This document shows positions 9,263-20,562 of a stretch of 64,000 nt of DNA, in pieces; position 1 is the stretch's first letter, and every line of letters begins with the position of its first letter. The stretch lies in contig JALMQS010000136.1 of the NCBI GenBank assembly GCA_024734495.1, forward strand, positions 6,208,559 through 6,272,558, written 5' to 3'. The DNA comes from Forficula auricularia. Taxonomy: Eukaryota > Arthropoda > Insecta > Dermaptera > Forficulidae. The notes below the pieces were generated by a model. The model was not told the DNA's origin and did no database searches. It worked only from the letters and a program-made list of their open reading frames with translations. A program made the translations under genes and the position numbers.

Positions 9263-10601
9263 TAGTCCGTGGCGTTAGCGTAAAAACATTTCACTTCCGG
9301 CAACCAGTATGAAATTTTGTACAGTACTTATACACATATCAAAGAACAATAAACTACCGGGAGACAATCGATCTGACCTTTGGATCTCCTGTGATGACGT
9401 CATCAAAATGTCCTGAGCGAATAACTCAAAAAACGGTCCATATTTTGTAAATAATAGTCCTATAGTAAATTAAAGAGGACAAAATTTCGCGTCAATTAAA
9501 AAAGAAAAAAAGAAATTTGGTTAAGTAGTTCGATTTTTATGGGGATCCAAAAAATAGCCCCCCGGATCACTTGAATATCCCAATAACTCGCACTTTTTTC
9601 GATTTTTTCCCATTTTGACCTTGAAGGAGCACGTTTTCGAAAAAGAGCATTATATACATTTTTAAACTAGATTAAATTTGCTACAATTGAAACAAAGTTT
9701 CATCTTAATTGGATAATGGTAACCAGTGTCGCATTTTGAAAAACTGAAATTTTTTGCAAAAAATCGCAGTTTTCCCTACATAAAATAAAAACTAATCATC
9801 CTAGAAACTTGATTCTTATCTCATTCTCTAGGAAATTTTGTTGACTTGAGCGTTTACTTAAACCACTTTTTTGATTAAACTCTTAGATTTATAGATATCC
9901 AGCATTTTCCGAACAGGATATGAACCGAATTCTCAAAAGTGTCATTTAAAATGTAAATCTAAGAGTTTTATCAAAAAAGTGGTCCAAGTAAACTTTCAAG
10001 TCAACAAAATTTTCTAGATAATGAGATTGAAATCAAGTTTCTAGAATGAGTGGTTTTCATTTTATGAAGGAAAAACTGCGATTTTTTGCAAAAAATTGCA
10101 GTTTTTCAAAGTTTCAACCTCATTGCGGCACTGGTTACTATCATCCAATTAAGACGAAACTTTGTTTTTATTGTAGAAAATTTAATGTAGTTTAAAAATG
10201 TATATAGCAGTCTTTGTCGAAAACATGCTCCTTCATGGTCAAAATGGGAAAAAATCGAAAAAAGTGGGAGTTATTGGGATATTCAAAAGTGACCCGGTGG
10301 GCTGTTTTTTGGATCCCCATAAAAATCGAACTACTGGACCATTTTTTTTTAATCGACGCCAAATTTTGTCTTCTTTAATTTACTACTATAGGACGGTTAT
10401 TTACAAAATATGGACCGTTTTCGAGTTATTCGCGGAGGCCATTTTGATGATGTCATCACAGAAGATCCAAACGTCAGATGGATTATTATCTCCCGGTGGT
10501 TTATTGTTCTTTGATATGTGTACGAGTACTGTACAAAATTTCATACTGGTTGCCGGAAGTGAAATGTTTTGGTGTCTTTTTGTCGCTAACGCCACGGACT
10601 A
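9263..10601. mobile_element. Long palindromic (foldback) element, 1.34 kb
   Basis: The left end TAGTCCGTGGCGTTAGCG is mirrored by CGCTAACGCCACGGACTA at the right end. Complementarity continues along almost the whole element to a centre near 9930, including AAAAATCGAACTACT-type and TTAGATTTATAGATATCC-type blocks. It contains no transposase. The flanks ATA/ATA could be a 3-base target duplication, but this is weak. The 134-codon frame at 10198-10602 lies inside one arm and is not a gene. The central part resembles the cores of the elements at 45922-47168 and 61050-61808. Confidence 0.8.
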
Positions 10602-10604
10602 ATA

Positions 10605-10930
10605 GGATGTTTGTTTTCATAAATCTTACCCTACTTATATTTAATTAGACTCTTTCATTAAAAAAGTAGTAATTTTCTTAAAAATATGCATTTGAGAATT
10701 TCTTAAAGAAGGACTTATCAAAATATTTCGAGGAATATTGGCCGGGAAAAAATTATCTTATCGAGCAGATTCTTTCCATTCCAATTTCTCGCTTCATTTG
10801 GTGTTTAGAAGCCTACGAGACAAACTTCGACATAGAAATGAAGCCGCTCAAAGGTAAACAACCCTTAATAAAACTACCCTTACATTATTTATAATATTCT
10901 TATATATATTATATTGATTTCATAGAGATT
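10605..10930. repeat. Dispersed repeat, copy also at 44505-44840
   Basis: About 330 bases, beginning AAATCTTACCCTAC and continuing through AAATGAAGCCGCTCAAAGG, recur in the same orientation at 44505-44840 with moderate divergence. No transposon ends were identified. Confidence 0.7.
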
Positions 10931-10969
10931 TCTAAGACACGAATTTCGTATTGTGGTCTTTTTGAGTTA

Positions 10970-11139
10970 GGCCGGTCGTCCACTTGAAGCGACAACGCGC
11001 TGGGGAGATGAAGCGCGACAATAAGCGAATACTCTATTTTCTAAATACTACTACTAATATTACTCGACTCCAATTGCTAAATGTCGCGCTTCATCTCCGT
11101 AGCGCGATTGTTGCTTCCAGTGGACGACTGTGGTTGGCC
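10970..11139. mobile_element. Small MITE with GGCCGGTCGTCCACT ends
   Basis: Inverted ends GGCCGGTCGTCCACTTGAAG and a matching right end with a short insertion (AGTGGACGACTGTGGTTGGCC, read on the plus strand) enclose a second pair of complementary blocks around GAAGCGCGACA. No coding capacity. The class is not certain. Confidence 0.65.
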
Positions 11140-13622
11140 ACATCGCGTTGTGCGCAATGAGCGTTTTCGTTCTTTGAGCCTAACATATACACTATATTTA
11201 TTTTTTTTCTTCTTGTTAGTTTTCACGAAGGCCCGGGTCAATAACCCTAGTTGGAAATCATCGCTAACCTATAAGTAAATCCTTTTATTCTAATTTCATC
11301 TATTAATTTTTCCTCTGGCACATTTACTGTATATTTTCTGCAATCCTCTTGGAAGCCTAAATAAACATAATGCTATAGAATCGAATTCTAGCTGATGAAG
11401 TCCAGCAGAAAAAACTATAGAATAAAATTTTACGCCTTCATCACAAAGACTACACAAATTTTCTTAAATAAATATTTTTTTTTTATATAATATACTATAT
11501 ATAAATATAAATCGAAAGGAGAAATATTTTCAGTTTGAATTTAATAAAATTGTATAAAAGTAATAAAAAGCTAACGAAAGATAAAATTTTGTTCTTATTA
11601 TATTTTAATGAAATTTCTAATAAATGTTTCAATAATATCTTAATTTGTGAAATTCATTGCGTTTACGCATCGAAGATTTTTATTGTATTTCTTTTTTATC
11701 TTTCACCTTGTCTAAATCAATGCGGAAATTGCGATATAGTAGATTAAATATTACATTCTTCGTTGGATTAATTACATTAAATAAGATACTTTCACGAAAT
11801 TACAAGATTTATTATAATGGATTTAATTTGATGAATCTTTTAATTTATCACGATATATTTTCTAACGTTAGAGAGTATAAAGATATCGTATTTATGATTA
11901 TTATCTTGAAATTTAGCGGTAGCTTGGAATTATTTCGATTTCGATCTGGCATTGTCAAACATGATTTTATTATTTAATGCATTTTAATAATAGTCTGGGC
12001 TTGTTTAGAACTATCATCTACAAGGAATTCTAATATCATTATTTAGGCCATAAACAAATGGAACTTCTCAGGCTAGAGATAAAACACGCAAGCATACGAA
12101 ATTCTAGTTTGATAATCTAAGTTGGGTAACGTATTTTTTTATTAAATAAAAAATAATAATAATAAATCGGCAAAGTGCAACAGTATTCGGAGAATTTCGT
12201 ACTTTATAACTCTCGAGATATCAAATTAGTTATTGTTTGTTGATAAGGAGGGAATGAATGAATTTATGAGATTTTTTCATAGTTTCATGTTACACTGTTT
12301 CTAACAGGTTCAAAAACACCTCAAAAGAGCCCCTTTGGAACTCTTCCACACCGTCATTTAAAATTGAAATAAATTGAAAAAAGTTCCGTTTTTCTTTTGA
12401 ACGAAATTCTAAAAATTAAACGCCTCTATCATGTAGTCATTCATCTGAGAATTTTGACTCAAAGAACCTTCCCTAGTAGCAAAATATTTCAAACTATATA
12501 TTAACTATATAGATTTTCGAGATCTTTTTATAGTTTTTTATAGAGAATTAAATTTTCTACAAAATTCATATTCAGAGATTGTTAGGAAAAATTCTCGGAA
12601 AAATTGAATAGTTTGTATAAAATATCTAAAATTTAAATAATTATTTAATTTATATTCTGAAAATTTGAACAGTTATTTACAATATAATTGAAATAAATTA
12701 AATAATTCCTATAAATTATTTTTATTTATTTATATAAATTCACTAGACATTTTCGGTCACAATTGGTTTACCATACATGGAAATTAATTAATCTGTGACC
12801 AATAAGATAAAATAAAATAATTTATCACTTAAAATATACTTTCTAGACCATTTAACTACCTAAAGAATTTTTTGGGGTAGACCTAAAAATAATGGTTGAA
12901 AAAAAATGTGTATTATTTGCAAATTCCAAATACTCCTTAGCTTGCTTCGTCATTTAACATAGAAACTATTATTTTACAGCAACTAAAATAATTTTACCTG
13001 AAAGTTAATACATTAAATTACTTTCATTAATATTTACAGATTTTTAAATCAAAGACTGTATAACATATTTATGAATATTTATTTAATGAGATTTAAAAAG
13101 ATCTATTCAAGGGTATGCTACTCAATGAAATACGCAAATTTATTTGTCACATTTGACGATTGGATAATCTGCGAGCCTTTAAATTTTATTTCATACCGAA
13201 TTTCATGATTTTAGCTTTAGTGATTAAAATTCACGTAATTAGTCCCTGAAAGATACCATTTGTTTTTCCGCTGCAGTTTCGGTTGTCTAAATTCAGGCGT
13301 TGCCATAAAGTGCTGCCCTCTCCTGACTCTTTTTTCGTTAAAACTTGAATAGTCAATGTAGAGGAATAGAAAAAATGTCAATTATACTTTATTATTGCAG
13401 GCACTACCCTGGGAATTTTTCGGGGGGTAGAGGGCTGTAAAGTAATTGAATTTATTTGTCAAAAGAGACGGCTAATACGATTTAGATTAGATATTTTTAT
13501 GAGAAATTCTCACCAGAATACATAACCTAATTCTGGAGTCAATTTTAAGTGGTTGGTCTAATCATTCCATAAAGTAGAGGGGAAATGTTAAGAGTAACTA
13601 GGAGCGTTGTAGGCTACTCTAA

Positions 13623-13764
13623 GGGCCGGTTGTATGTCACAAAGTAAATGCTTTTTACCACTAACAGAGTGCCTGGCATCTGATTGGCCATCCCAGTCCC
13701 TCCATTTACCATCTACCCTGTGTTAGTGGTAAAAAGCATTTACTTTGCGACATACAACTGGCCC
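13623..13764. mobile_element. Harbinger-like MITE, GGGCCGGTTGTATGTC ends, TAA target duplication
   Basis: A 142-base element with inverted ends (GGGCCGGTTGTATGTC and GACATACAACTGGCCC). The subterminal block GTAAATGCTTTTTACCACTA is also mirrored. TAA flanks both sides (13620-13622, 13765-13767). The 3-base TAA duplication and GGG-starting ends suggest the PIF/Harbinger superfamily. A longer copy is at 23926-24120. Confidence 0.8.
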
Positions 13765-14187
13765 TAAGTGACCATAGGAAACACAAACAACTTGAAACCA
13801 ATTACCCTATTCTAAATATGCTTCAAAATTTGAAAAACTAAATCTATTATATATGGATACATTGATTGTCTTATTATCATCTTTTCGGAGTTTCGAGACG
13901 TATAAATAAACAAACAACAAACAAACAAATAAATAAATATGTATATTAGGGTTAATTTTTTTTTTCAAAAATCATCTAAGTAAAAGTAAAATAATATTCA
14001 CAGAAAAATAATGTAATTTTATTTGAAGACTTGATAAATATCTATATATACTATATTATTAAAATATCGCGCCCTTTAGAGCTACACGGCCGTTGCTTTA
14101 TTTATTTTTGTTATGTGGCAGCTACCGTCTTGTTTTGCAATGAAGAAAACGGGGAAAAAGTATTTTATGCTTTTGAATATAACTTAC

Positions 14188-14294
14188 CACAAAGTGGCCT
14201 ATGACGGTAACATTTCCATAAGTACGGCACAAAATATTCCAAAAACATGGGACAATTTGCAGAGTCATAACACCAATCATGCATTTTACAACAT
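14188..14294 (-). CDS. Secreted phospholipase A2, catalytic exon
   Basis: A strong acceptor (TTTTTTCAG) precedes this 107-base exon, and a consensus donor GTAAGT follows. The first base completes an arginine codon with AG from the previous exon. It encodes CCKMHDWCYDSANCP, then MFLEYFVPYLWKCY, ending in a cysteine plus one extra base. CCxxHDxC is the signature of secreted phospholipase A2: His is the general base and the adjacent Asp holds the catalytic calcium. The enzyme releases the sn-2 fatty acid from phospholipids outside the cell or in secretory compartments. The preceding intron is only 86 bases (14295-14380). Both junctions match in phase with neighbouring exons, so the gene model here is secure. 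Confidence 0.95.
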
Positions 14295-14380
14295 CTGAAA
14301 AAAATGTATAAAGTGGCATAGAATTATAATTAATAATATTTAGAAAAATATATAAAAATGTACTTGTATATATGCCATAC

Positions 14381-14535
14381 CTGTCAATGCCGTCAACCGT
14401 ATATCCAGACCCAAGAAACCCGCAATAACATCCATAGCCTTTGAATGCAAGAGGATCGCATCCTGTAGCGCAATACACCATATTGTAGAGATGTACGACT
14501 CCCCGTTTGCTACGCCGTCTCGAAATTCTGGATCT
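14381..14535 (-). CDS. Secreted phospholipase A2, calcium-loop exon with propeptide cleavage site
   Basis: The exon follows TTCACAG and ends at donor GTATGG. It starts RSRISRRRSKR, a basic furin-type site, so the mature enzyme probably starts GVVHLYNMVYCATGC. Then comes the calcium-binding loop YGCYCGFLGSG and YTVDGIDR, which joins the catalytic exon. In most family members the loop reads YGCYCGxGGxG; here Leu occupies the first Gly of the GG pair. Since that residue binds calcium through its backbone carbonyl, activity may be kept or altered. From GVV to the stop the predicted mature protein is about 130 residues with 16 cysteines (up to eight disulfides), a normal family size. Other open frames overlapping here are shadows. 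Confidence 0.95.
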
Positions 14536-15178
14536 CTGTGAACAATAATCATTCTCTATTATTTAAACTAGTTAAAACTTGGACCTTCTTCGAGTTTTTA
14601 ATTAAATTTGATAATGGTAAAAGTTTGAGACAATAGTTTATGAAATCAACATTTCTTACCCAGATTACGAATTTTATATATATATATAGTCAAGGCCCTG
14701 GTAATCAATATCTTGTTTTAATGAAAAAATTCAACTTTGATATTTCTAAAGCGCGACTACAATTCAGGGTACCCTGAGTCAGAAAAGCGGAAAAGTGCGA
14801 GTCTTGCTCGTATGTTTCCATAAAAACGTGTATATAACTTCAACTTTGTAGGCCCATGACTGCGAGTTCACATTTTTTTTTCTTTTTTAGAAAGCAGGGC
14901 ACATCGACTGATGAGGTCATTAGCGCCTTAGAAAACCTATTTATTCATTCGATCATACGTCTCTGTGTTTTTTTCATCAGTCCTTATGCATCTCTCCGTT
15001 TTTACACCATATATGTAGTTCGAATAGTATTCAATAAAATTTATAATAAATGATAACAACAATATAAAAAAACAAATAAATATATAAGTAAATAAATAAA
15101 AATAAAAAATAAATTGTTACAATCATTAAGTACTCGAATTAACGGTGACTTGGTGCTTACTGAATATTATTTAAGATT

Positions 15179-16474
15179 AGAAAGAAATAAGCTGGGTACA
15201 AATTATGAAATTTTTACTGAATAATTCCAAATATTTCAAAGGCATATGAGTACTTCTTCATCACTGGAAGTCATTCATCTCACCAATATGTTAGCTCTCC
15301 AATAAGATACAAAAGAGTCAATCATAACAGAAAGGTAACAAATTCATCATCATCGAGTACACAGTCCTAAGATTGGTTTGACGTAAACACCTGTCTCCTG
15401 TTTGACCCCTCTAAATGTCTCGCATCCCATTTTCCCAATTATTTGGTCGAAACATTTTGACCTGGTCCTTCCCCTTCCCCTTTTCTTTCCCACCTCTCCC
15501 TCCAAGGTATCATCCCCTAAGCTATCCTTCGTATATCAGTATGTGCCCCATCATTTGACCTCTTCTCTTCCTCAGACTCTTCCACAAGTTTCTTCTTTCT
15601 CCGACTCTTCCAAGAACATCTTCATTTGTAATTCTATCCATCCATTTGATATTCATCATACTTCTGTAGCACCACATTTCGAAAGCTTCCAGTCTTTTTC
15701 TCTCCGCTTCTTCAATTGTCCAGGTTTTACACCCGTACATGGCTATGCTCCATGCATATGTCTTCAATAGCATCCTCCTGTTTTCTAAGCTGTTTGAGGA
15801 GGAGCATACCAGTTTTGGTTTTGAATTAAACCCCATTTTTGCTTGGGCAATTCTTAATTGCCATCTGGTTTTGGTATAGATTGCAAATTAATCTTCTCTC
15901 CCTAAATTTTATTCGCGCCTGTTTTAAAATTTTGATTTTCTAGGTCTATGAATCCGATGTAGACAGATTCTTCCCTGTTAAAAGCCCTTTCTATTATTAG
16001 TCTAAGAGAGAGAATTGCTTCTCGGGTGCCTCTGTTTCTTCTAAAGCCGAACTGGACTTCTCCCAGGTTTTCAACAACTCTTTGTTCTATTCTTCTTTGG
16101 ATTATTTTGGTTAGGATTTTGGAGTGATGTGAGATTAAGCTAATGGTCCTGAAATTTTCAATTATCCAGGCCTGTCTTTTTGGGAAGTGTAACTTTTTTT
16201 TGGAAATCTTTTGGGATGATTCAATCAAAATAATATTATCGACAACACTAGCAAATAACGTAAGATCTCTTGATTTACATTTGTTATCGATAATATTATA
16301 TTTTGATTTACTTGTTACCATCCTGTCATGATTGACTCTTTTGTATTCTTTTGGAGAGCTGACATATTGGTGAAATGAATGGATTCCACTGATGAAGAAG
16401 TACTTATATGCCTTCAAGATATTTGTAAAAACCATTAAAAATTCCATAATTTGTACCTGTACTTATTTCTTTCT
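15179..16474. mobile_element. Foldback element enclosing a LINE fragment
   Basis: Inverted arms of about 155 bases (15179-15345 and 16303-16474) share AGAAAGAAATAAG at the outer ends and ATGAAGAAGTACTTATATGCC-type sequence inside. Between them lies about 0.9 kb of non-LTR reverse transcriptase on the minus strand. Either a foldback element captured the fragment or the LINE inserted into it and then decayed. Confidence 0.75.
15350..16250 (-). pseudogene. Non-LTR retrotransposon reverse transcriptase, internally deleted
   Basis: Reading the minus strand from 16250, the fingers region comes first: ENFRTISLISHHSKILTKII, then GEVQFGFRRNRGTREAIL and VYIGFIDLE. A deletion follows, removing the palm with its YxDD catalytic motif. 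The C-terminal region resumes: KTYAWSIAMYGCKTWTIEEA, FEMWCYRSMMNIKWMDRITN and EDVLGRVGERR (15836 down to 15530). These are typical arthropod LINE motifs. Further down to about 15350 a degenerate C-terminal tail can be read across frames. The plus-strand frame at 15402-15770 is an antisense shadow. Confidence 0.9.
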
Positions 16475-17514
16475 AAACCTTTACAATCTTACAATTATTA
16501 ACATTCTAAAACAGTCCATGGTCCATAATTATTATATGTCCAGTTCATATTTATAGAATTTACTCTACCGAGCAAGAAAATGTTTATGGAAAGGAAGATA
16601 CGTAGAAATATAAAAGTTATTATAATAATTAAATATTAAAACATTTTTTTTATTATCACATAAATAATAGGTAATTCTTCTTTTTTGAATTTCAAATGAG
16701 TGAACGCATGCTTTTTCTTTTTTTTTCTTAAAATTCATCCCACGCAACGAAGCAATATACAATAAACAAATAAAATGCATTAGTCCAATAATAATTAATG
16801 ATTGTATGAAACACGTTTTTTTGCTTTTTTTGTCATATACTATTCCTGTTGGCGTCATTTCATTTTAATGTAATTATTATTTAATAATAAACAAAAGGAA
16901 ATTTATTGTAAAAAAAAGTAATTTTCTCATCAATTTGAAATTTGTCTGCTTTATCAGCCTTTCTTGCATAATTAAAGCCAAACTCATGGCTTATTAGAGT
17001 GTGAACAGTTGAACAGTCAATGTACTTGGTGACAATAGATTTATCATGCATTTCACATTTAATAAGTGAGAAAAAATTCCGGGTGAAAGAAAGATTATCA
17101 AATTTTTAAAAATATTTATACACCATATTTTCATATTAAAATTATTTAAGATAATTTTATTAATTATTAATTATTTATATAATAACTATCTATAATAATA
17201 ATATTAAAAGGACGTTTCTACTTACTCACAAAATAACTTATGTATAAAATTTTGTATCTATTAAAACTCTGTAAGTATTATTAATTGAATAAACTGTATA
17301 ATAATATTCGTAAATAGTTTAGATCCAGATTACTCTAAAAGTTAAAGAGAGAATAGATTTAAAAGCTTATTTTCTCCTCCCTTCTTATAAAATCCGGTAC
17401 CCGATTTAATGTCCGGTCCTGGTTACAGTCCTGACTATATAACTAATTAACTACATAAACTTCCAAATTACAGAGTTAAGATTTATATATATAATATATT
17501 AAAATTAAATTAGG

Positions 17515-17632
17515 TTGGAGTTGGTGGTAGTACGTAATTAGTTATATAGTCAGGGGTGGGTGAAACACCACCAACTCCAACCTAATTTAATTTTAACAAT
17601 GTTTCACTATAAACCAACACCGCGTTCCCTAA
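17515..17632 (+). repeat. Hairpin plus family H terminal motif
   Basis: AAATTAGGTTGGAGTTGGTGG is mirrored by CCACCAACTCCAACCTAATTT about 40 bases later. The terminal motif TGTTTCACTATAAACCAACA (to 17632, ending TTCCCTAA) follows. The stretch CTAATTAGTTATATAGTCA also pairs with 17434-17456, giving a larger foldback from about 17430. Confidence 0.6.
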
Positions 17633-17857
17633 ATTTTATAATATATTATTGAAGTATCTATAATAATAATAATATTAAAAGGACGTTCCTAAAGAAAATC
17701 ACAAGAGATTGTCAACTATTGAATCCTAGTTGTAATAGTTGATTTTTATTATGTCAGAAGAGTTGCATTCACCCCCTTGTCATATCGTATTTGTCAGATT
17801 GATTTTGTCTCGAAGGACAACTCATTGGCCCTGATTGTCTGACAAATAATAAACATT

Positions 17858-18132
17858 CTTCTTAGAGTCCCATACCCGAAACGGGCATCGGCGCCTCTCT
17901 ACATATACCTGTGCTGAGTGTGTATAGTTGTTTTTACACAGATATACGGGACCTACTTTTTAACGCCGGTTCCGAACGGCTAGTTTGGAGAGGTTTAATA
18001 GTCAATTATACTCTTGGTAGGTTGCCATTGCTTTCCAAGAGGAGGCGACTGCAAATATCTGCCGAGACTCGGTCTCGAACCAGGGTACTTCGAGTCAGCG
18101 ACCCGACACTCTAGCCACTGACCCACAATCGC
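17858..18132 (-). mobile_element. tRNA-derived SINE with 10-base target duplication
   Basis: On the minus strand the 5' end carries an RNA polymerase III A box (TGGCTAGAGTG) and B box (GGTTCGAGACC) spaced as in a tRNA. A non-tRNA body follows, containing GGAAAGCAATGGCAACCTAC. Identical 10-mers AATAAACATT flank the element on the plus strand (17848-17857 and 18133-18142), as expected from target-primed insertion. It is not a functional tRNA gene. Well preserved compared with most repeats here. Confidence 0.88.
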
Positions 18133-18289
18133 AATAAACATTAGTATACATATAATAGGTAACTCGGATTTATTAGATTGCAATCTCTCATGATTTTTTC
18201 TAGATTATTAAACAGTTTGCAAATTTAAAAATCAATATAGGTAATCCAAAATTTACATTAAGTGTTTAAAATTACTTCCCTTAGCCTCA

Positions 18290-19020
18290 ATATTTTATTT
18301 TTTATTTATTTATTTTTTTAATATTTTATCCACCTGGGCCTCTAAACTGGGAAAATTTGTAAAGTCTTTATTTTAATTTTTACTGCTCATATAAGGAAGG
18401 CAAACCGCAGCGTTTCAGATTTAAAATTAATAAAATAAATAAATAAGTATATAAATAATGGGAGAAAATCAAAAATCAAAATCTTTTAAAGACTAGGTAC
18501 ACTCTCTGCGAATGTTAATGATTTAAATTTTTTTTTTTTTTATAAGTTGATAGCTATAACTTGAAATTTGACACAAATGTTTAACTTATTAATGCAAGCT
18601 TTTTTCATCTCATTGAGCTATAAGCATTTAAGACTAGTAGGTACTAAAATTTTAATCCGATGATTAATTTGGGAAGGGTCTAATTTTATGAGGTCCAAAA
18701 TAAAAAATATATTCTTATTATACAGCGTGAAGAATTTGTAATGTTCTTTTTAAGTAGAATTAAATTTGATTTTTTAATTATATTTTAAATTAAAATAACC
18801 GTGTGACAATGTGGCTTAAGTGGCCCTTTTTTATATGATTTTGTACCTATCGGCGCTTAGAAATGGCTTAACTTAAACTTTGAAAAAATTCCACATATAC
18901 TCTAATATAATCCTTATCAACAACAAATAAGAATGAATTTAATATCACAAATATTTTGAGTGTTAAAAGAAATGGAACCTTCAGTATGCAGTCCAACTCG
19001 AATTGGCCGGTATTTTTTTA
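18290..19020. repeat. Dispersed repeat ending CCTTCAGTATGCAGTCCAACTC
   Basis: The right end (ATGGAACCTTCAGTATGCAG, then CAACTCGAATTGGCCGG) and interior are similar to 57830-58200. The reverse-oriented phrase AAGTGCGAGTCGGACTCGCA at 55632 is the same terminal sequence. It is a very common insect repeat end, with no coding content. Confidence 0.6.
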
Positions 19021-20562
19021 AGAATAATTTATTTTGGTCTTGATTAATTTAATTTTAAATTTATTTATATAAAGATTAGCTTGTGTTGTAAATTTTTATT
19101 AAATGATTTTTTTAAATCAGATATTTAGCTTTATCTAATTGTAATTTTTATTATTTAGTTTTGAAATTACAACTTCTCTTAATGTAACAAAAATTTTGTT
19201 GAAAGTATGCCGGAAGTAGCTACTTCTTTTCCTCTCGAGCCGCTATTTTTGACATTTCGCTATAAAGAGCAAAGAAACAGGCTTAATGGCTGAACATGGT
19301 TTTATTGGTCACCGGGGTCGTCAAAGTGTTTCCGGGGAGATCATCGCAATACATCCATACTTACTTTTATTAAGTGAAAGTAATAAAAATTAAATATTTT
19401 ATATTTCCGTACAATTTTGCTTCCCGGCAGCTATTTAAGTAATTATTTTTTATAAAATTTCTACTATTTTATAAAATTATAAATTGTAATAGAATAATGG
19501 TAAGAGTTTATTTAATTATTGTAAAAACTTCCGGATAATTACTTATAATTACTTCAATAAATTTTCTACTATTGACTAAGTAAATGAAAATATAAATGAA
19601 CTTATTAAATTTTGGATTTCCTGATGAAAAATGCAGAAAATATTTTTTAAAAAATCTCAAAATCTCTTTATTTTGAAAATACAAATATTTTTCCACCAGA
19701 ACCAACTTATTTTGACTTTCATATCGGAATCCAAAAAGAATCAGAAAAAATCTTCCTTGAAAATGATTTTTCTTCCCTTTTCAGACTGTGCAGGTTTCAA
19801 TATAAGTAGTTAAAAAAAATGTCGTGTGAATTTACTGATTTATTTTGGATGGCATATAATTAAAAAGTGTGCTTATCGGGCCCTATTAGGGAATTTACCC
19901 GATTTTTTTTCTTATTGGGTTTAAAGATATCGGCAGGATAAAGAAAAATCATTTTCATTTTCTTTTTGTCTCTCTGCCTGGATTCTGATAGTCACGTTAA
20001 CTAAAATACGGAAAGTCGTAGAAAATTTGTTCAAGTGCCAAATGTTTGTATTTGCAATACAGGAAATCTTATATTTTGGACTCGGACTTCAGAACTTGCA
20101 GTTCAATAATGCAGATTTTTTTTTAATGATTTTAGATACTGTCATGATATAGACATAAACAAACAAAAAGTTTTTTCCAAGTTCGATTTGCTCACTATAA
20201 AAATTTGACAGTCTAAAATCTGACCCCTACACTATATATCAAAATATTCACTTAGGATCTGACCAAATGAGCAGTTTTAGCGAGGCCATAGAAAAAAAAT
20301 ATATTTAAATTTATTACCTACTAAGACGGCTCTAATCGGAGAGTGTACCGAGTCTAGAAAACGTTTTATTTTTTTCCTCCAATTGTATTTAAATTCATTA
20401 CGAGGTCCTAGCCCATAGCTGACTTCAGTTCAACCCCAGCTCCTCTGCCACATCAACAGAGAGCGTACCGAGTCTTGAAAAAGTTTTCGCTTTTCCCACT
20501 CATTTTATATTGATTTGATGACATAGATTATAGATCATCTGTCTCATTAAATTTACCATAGT

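Larger units (their letters stand above)
8907..14187 (-). other. Phospholipase A2 intron 3, 5.3 kb, filled with repeats
   Basis: The intron runs from donor GTAAGT (minus strand, 14187-14182) to acceptor AG at 8908-8907. It contains a hairpin element (8985-9111), a 1.3 kb palindromic element (9263-10601), a dispersed repeat (10605-10930), a small MITE (10970-11139), and AT-rich DNA at 11140-13620. The AT-rich part has frames at 11535-11747 and 11657-11977 that I regard as chance. A Harbinger-like MITE lies at 13623-13764. No second gene was recognised. Confidence 0.85.

Noticed and set aside
10198..10602. 134-codon frame
   Set aside because: Lies wholly in one arm of a palindromic non-coding element; the mirror arm gives unrelated frames.
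11535..11977. Overlapping 70- and 106-codon frames
   Set aside because: Very AT-rich, Ile/Phe/Leu/Asn-dominated, no motif, and they overlap each other; consistent with chance.
14113..14298. Plus-strand 61-codon frame
   Set aside because: Shadow of the minus-strand phospholipase catalytic exon.
15402..15770. 122-codon plus-strand frame rich in Ser, Pro and Phe
   Set aside because: It is antisense to the LINE reverse-transcriptase fragment on the minus strand, which has recognisable motifs.
18060..18130. Possible tRNA gene (A and B boxes)
   Set aside because: The sequence continues into a SINE body with flanking target duplications and does not form a clear tRNA acceptor stem.
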